Assembly (NCBI RefSeq): GCF_040812395.1 | Contig: NZ_JBFNXH010000005.1 | Location: forward strand, 310,001 to 374,000 | Reading direction: 5' to 3' | Source: Paenibacillus_E sp040812395 | GTDB lineage: Bacteria; Bacillota; Bacilli; Paenibacillales; NBRC-103111 | Length of the DNA: 64,000 nt | Shown: piece by piece, positions 61,704-64,000 of the stretch | Layout of the letters: every line of letters begins with the position of its first letter | Position numbering within the stretch: position 1 is the stretch's first letter | Position numbers and translations under genes: made by a program | The notes under the pieces: generated by a model | The model's database searches: none | The model's input: the letters and a program-made list of their open reading frames with translations, nothing else | Told to the model about the DNA's origin: nothing

Positions 61704-63992
61704 TTATTGCGGTTTTTTCATAGTCAGACTGACTCGGCCTTTTTTCTCATCGACGCCGAGCACCCAAACTTGCACGATGTCGCCAACGGAAACAACATCC
61801 ATGGGGTGCTTGACGAAGCCGTTCTTCAGCTGCGAAATATGCACCAGTCCATCGTTCTTGATGCCGATATCGACAAAAGCGCCAAAGTCGATCACATTGC
61901 GCACCGTGCCGGTCAACTCCATGCCCGGCACAAGGTCTTCGAGCTGAAGCACGTCAGTGCGGAAGATCGGCGCGGGGACTTCATCCCGCGGATCCCGCCC
62001 AGGACGCTGCAGGCTGTCCAGGATGTCCCGCAGCGTCGGGACACCTACGCCCAGCTTCGGAGCCAGCTCTGCCGGCTCCAGCGTCTGCAGCAGCGCCAGA
62101 AGCTGCTGCGATCCCAGCTGCGCCAGTTCCAGGCGCAGCTCCTTGAACAGCCGATCCACCACGTCGTAGGACTCCGGATGGATCGGGGTGTTGTCGAGCG
62201 GATTGCGGCTGCCCGGAATCCGCATGAAGCCGACACACTGCTCGAAGGTTTTCGCGCCGAGGCGCGGAACCTTCGACAGCTCCTGTCGGGAGCTGAACTT
62301 GCCGTTCTCCTCGCGATACTTCACGATGTTCTTCGCCAGTGTCGCGTTCACGCCCGACACGTAGGACAAGAGCGACGGGGACGCGGTGTTCAGATCCACG
62401 CCGACGTGGTTCACGGCCGACTCCACGACGGCCTTCAAGTTCTCGTCGAGCCGCTTCTGCGAGACGTCATGCTGGTACTGCCCGACGCCGATCGCCTTCG
62501 GCTCGATCTTGACGAGCTCCGCGAGCGGGTCCTGCAGCCTCCGCGCGATCGAGATCGCGCTGCGCTCGGCCACGTCGAGCTCCGGGAACTCCGTCTGCGC
62601 CAGCTTCGACGCAGAGTATACGCTCGCACCCGCTTCGCTGACGATTAAGTACTTGAGCTTGCGCTCCTTGATTTCGCCAATCAGCTCCGCTACAAACTGC
62701 TCCGTTTCACGGGAAGCCGTTCCATTCCCAATGACGATCAGCTCGACTTCGTACTTGCTGATCAACTGCTTGAACTTCGCCTTCGCTTCCGCGACCTTAT
62801 TGTTCGGAGGGGTCGGGTAGGTGACGGCGATTTCAAGCATTTTACCGGTATCGTCGATGACGGCCAGCTTACAGCCCGTCCGGTAAGCCGGATCGACACC
62901 GAGCACAACGTGCCCTTTGATGGGAGCTTGGAGCAGCAGATTACGCAGATTTTCCGCGAAAATCTTAATCGCTTGCTCCTCGCCCATCTCTGTCATTTCA
63001 TTTCGCACCTCACGCTCAATGGAAGGAGCAATTAACCGTTTATAGGCATCTTCAACGATGGCCCGCAGTACATCTTGAACCACGGAAGGTCCCTTAATGA
63101 TCTGACGCGCGATGTAATCGTGGATTTTATCGACAGGAACGTCCATGCCAACTTTAAGCACTTCCTCCCGCTCCCCGCGATTTATCGCAAGAATCCGGTG
63201 CGGAGGAAGCCTGCGTACAGGCTCTTGGTAGGCATAGTACATTTCATAGACAGACTCCTGCTTCGCGTCCTTGGCTTCTGTACGGAGTATACCTTGGTCA
63301 TGTGTGTATCTGCGCACCCAAGCACGAATCTTCGCATCATCTGCAATATTCTCTGCGATAATGTCCATAGCGCCTTGGATGGCATCAGCCGCACTGCCTA
63401 CCTGCTTGTCGGCATTTATATAACGTTCAGCCTCCTGCTCGAGCGAACCTTGCCGAGGCTGCTTCCAGATCCAATCAGCCAGTGGCTCCAGCCCGCGCTC
63501 TTTGGCCACGCTTGCTCTCGTCTTCCGTTTTTGACGATAGGGTCTATACAAATCTTCGACCTCTTGAAGCTTAACAGCTGCTTCAATCGATTTGCGCAGC
63601 TCATCCGTCAGCTTTCCCTGCTCGTCAATCAGACGAACAACCTCGATCTTGCGGTCCTCTAAATTACGGAGATATTGTAAGCGCTCTTCAATGTCCCGCA
63701 ACTGGTTTTCATCCAATTCCCCCGTCATTTCTTTCCGGTAACGCGCAATAAAAGGAATGGTATTCCCCTCATCCAGCAAGCCCATCGTCGTTTTGACTTT
63801 ACCGGTTGGCAATTGTAACTCAGCAGAAATCATCTTAAGAATTCGGTCCTGAATCTCAGCCTTCTTCTCTTCGGATAGCTGGAGTTTCTCACGTCGTTCT
63901 TCAAACTCGGCCGCTTTCGCTCCGACTGCTGTTTCAACTGAAGCTCCGATTGAACCGCCCGTATCGTTAGCAAGGAACATCTTCTTTTTCAA
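61704..63992 (-). CDS. tex: Tex family S1 RNA-binding protein
   Basis: About 760 residues. Tex N-terminal helical region (GLLDEGNTIPFIARYRKEMTGEL, VEDLYRPYRQKRKTRASVA), a YqgF/RuvX-like domain (VLGVDPAYRTGCKLAVIDDTGK), helix-hairpin-helix units (LNTASPSLLSYVSGVNATLAKNIV) and a C-terminal S1 domain (MELTGTVRNVIDFGAFVDIGIKNDGLVHISQL). It binds RNA and acts in transcription. Start uncertain: the frame is open to the window edge; TTG at 63992 or ATG at 63980 are candidates. The 61.9-62.65 kb part is far richer in GC than the rest of the gene. Confidence 0.92.
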   Translation of the reverse strand: MKKKMFLANDTGGSIGASVETAVGAKAAEFEERREKLQLSEEKKAEIQDRILKMISAELQLPTGKVKTTMGLLDEGNTIPFIARYRKEMTGELDENQLRDIEERLQYLRNLEDRKIEVVRLIDEQGKLTDELRKSIEAAVKLQEVEDLYRPYRQKRKTRASVAKERGLEPLADWIWKQPRQGSLEQEAERYINADKQVGSAADAIQGAMDIIAENIADDAKIRAWVRRYTHDQGILRTEAKDAKQESVYEMYYAYQEPVRRLPPHRILAINRGEREEVLKVGMDVPVDKIHDYIARQIIKGPSVVQDVLRAIVEDAYKRLIAPSIEREVRNEMTEMGEEQAIKIFAENLRNLLLQAPIKGHVVLGVDPAYRTGCKLAVIDDTGKMLEIAVTYPTPPNNKVAEAKAKFKQLISKYEVELIVIGNGTASRETEQFVAELIGEIKERKLKYLIVSEAGASVYSASKLAQTEFPELDVAERSAISIARRLQDPLAELVKIEPKAIGVGQYQHDVSQKRLDENLKAVVESAVNHVGVDLNTASPSLLSYVSGVNATLAKNIVKYREENGKFSSRQELSKVPRLGAKTFEQCVGFMRIPGSRNPLDNTPIHPESYDVVDRLFKELRLELAQLGSQQLLALLQTLEPAELAPKLGVGVPTLRDILDSLQRPGRDPRDEVPAPIFRTDVLQLEDLVPGMELTGTVRNVIDFGAFVDIGIKNDGLVHISQLKNGFVKHPMDVVSVGDIVQVWVLGVDEKKGRVSLTMKKPQ

Positions 63993-64000
63993 CCTATCCA

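Noticed and set aside
62386..62820. Long plus-strand frames opposite tex (up to 325 codons)
   Set aside because: They arise from the GC-rich tex sequence; Arg/Leu-rich, no ribosome site, while the minus-strand Tex motifs are clear.
1..64000. CRISPR arrays, rRNA genes, prophage structural genes
   Set aside because: No regularly spaced identical repeats, rRNA-like sequence or phage morphogenesis genes were seen.

Overview
The window looks like a chromosomal segment of a Gram-positive, endospore-forming soil bacterium of the Paenibacillaceae, most likely Paenibacillus or a close relative. The evidence is an LplB/LplC/lipoprotein sugar importer next to a membrane-bound AraC-type sensor, very large multi-modular secreted glycosidases, a CmpA-like spore cortex protein, strong GGAGG ribosome sites with GTG and TTG starts, and a paeninodin-type lasso peptide locus.

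Layout. 1-3.7 kb: housekeeping genes (DUF1501 end, purU, nfo, DUF2621). 3.8-7.3 kb: two convergent secreted Calx-beta paralogues. 7.5-13.6 kb: carbohydrate ABC importer and its sensor-regulator. 13.6-18.7 kb: giant clan GH-A glycosidase. 19.0-20.3 kb: decayed acyltransferase, a small zinc-ribbon ORF and a VanZ protein. 20.4-33.7 kb: an exopolysaccharide operon on the minus strand: Wzz-like modulator, tyrosine kinase, candidate EAR antitermination RNA plus terminator, galU, initiating sugar transferase, three glycosyltransferases, Wzy polymerase, epimerase, Wzx flippase, UDP-glucose dehydrogenase and manC. 33.8-35.1 kb: tyrosine phosphatase and PilZ. 35.2-35.8 kb: an XRE regulator and a new 50-aa ORF. 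35.9-44.3 kb: a recombinase-like protein, LCP transferase, nucleotidyltransferase, secreted propeller, ABC exporter, lasso precursor and lasso cyclase. 45.1-46.4 kb: HD-GYP/LuxR pair. 46.6-52.2 kb: probable small tRNA-Leu-integrated island carrying a GH81 glucanase and an integrase fragment. 52.2-56.9 kb: tRNAs, CorA, chemoreceptor, SprT and CmpA-like genes. 57.3-60.9 kb: secreted FN3/carbohydrate-binding/RCC1 protein. 61.0 kb to the end: a hypothetical gene and tex.

The most interesting results are two. (1) A 44-codon lasso peptide precursor at 42334-42200 (minus) lies directly behind its cyclase and ahead of its exporter. The leader-peptide processing genes (B1, B2) and the kinase expected in this type of cluster are absent; a 32-codon coding remnant runs into the exporter start. 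(2) A 15-bp palindrome, GATAC-N5-GTATC, occurs eight times with perfect arms and twice with one mismatch. All ten are intergenic and most lie ahead of a minus-strand gene: the exopolysaccharide operon, PilZ, the new small ORF, LCP, nucleotidyltransferase, lasso cyclase, a Calx-beta protein, the zinc-ribbon ORF and the RCC1 protein. At four sites it fits in the 17-bp spacer of a recognisable -35/-10 promoter, as expected of a repressor operator. The XRE protein encoded in the middle of the set is the obvious candidate regulator. Together they suggest a matrix/surface regulon that couples exopolysaccharide, c-di-GMP sensing, surface proteins and a lasso peptide.
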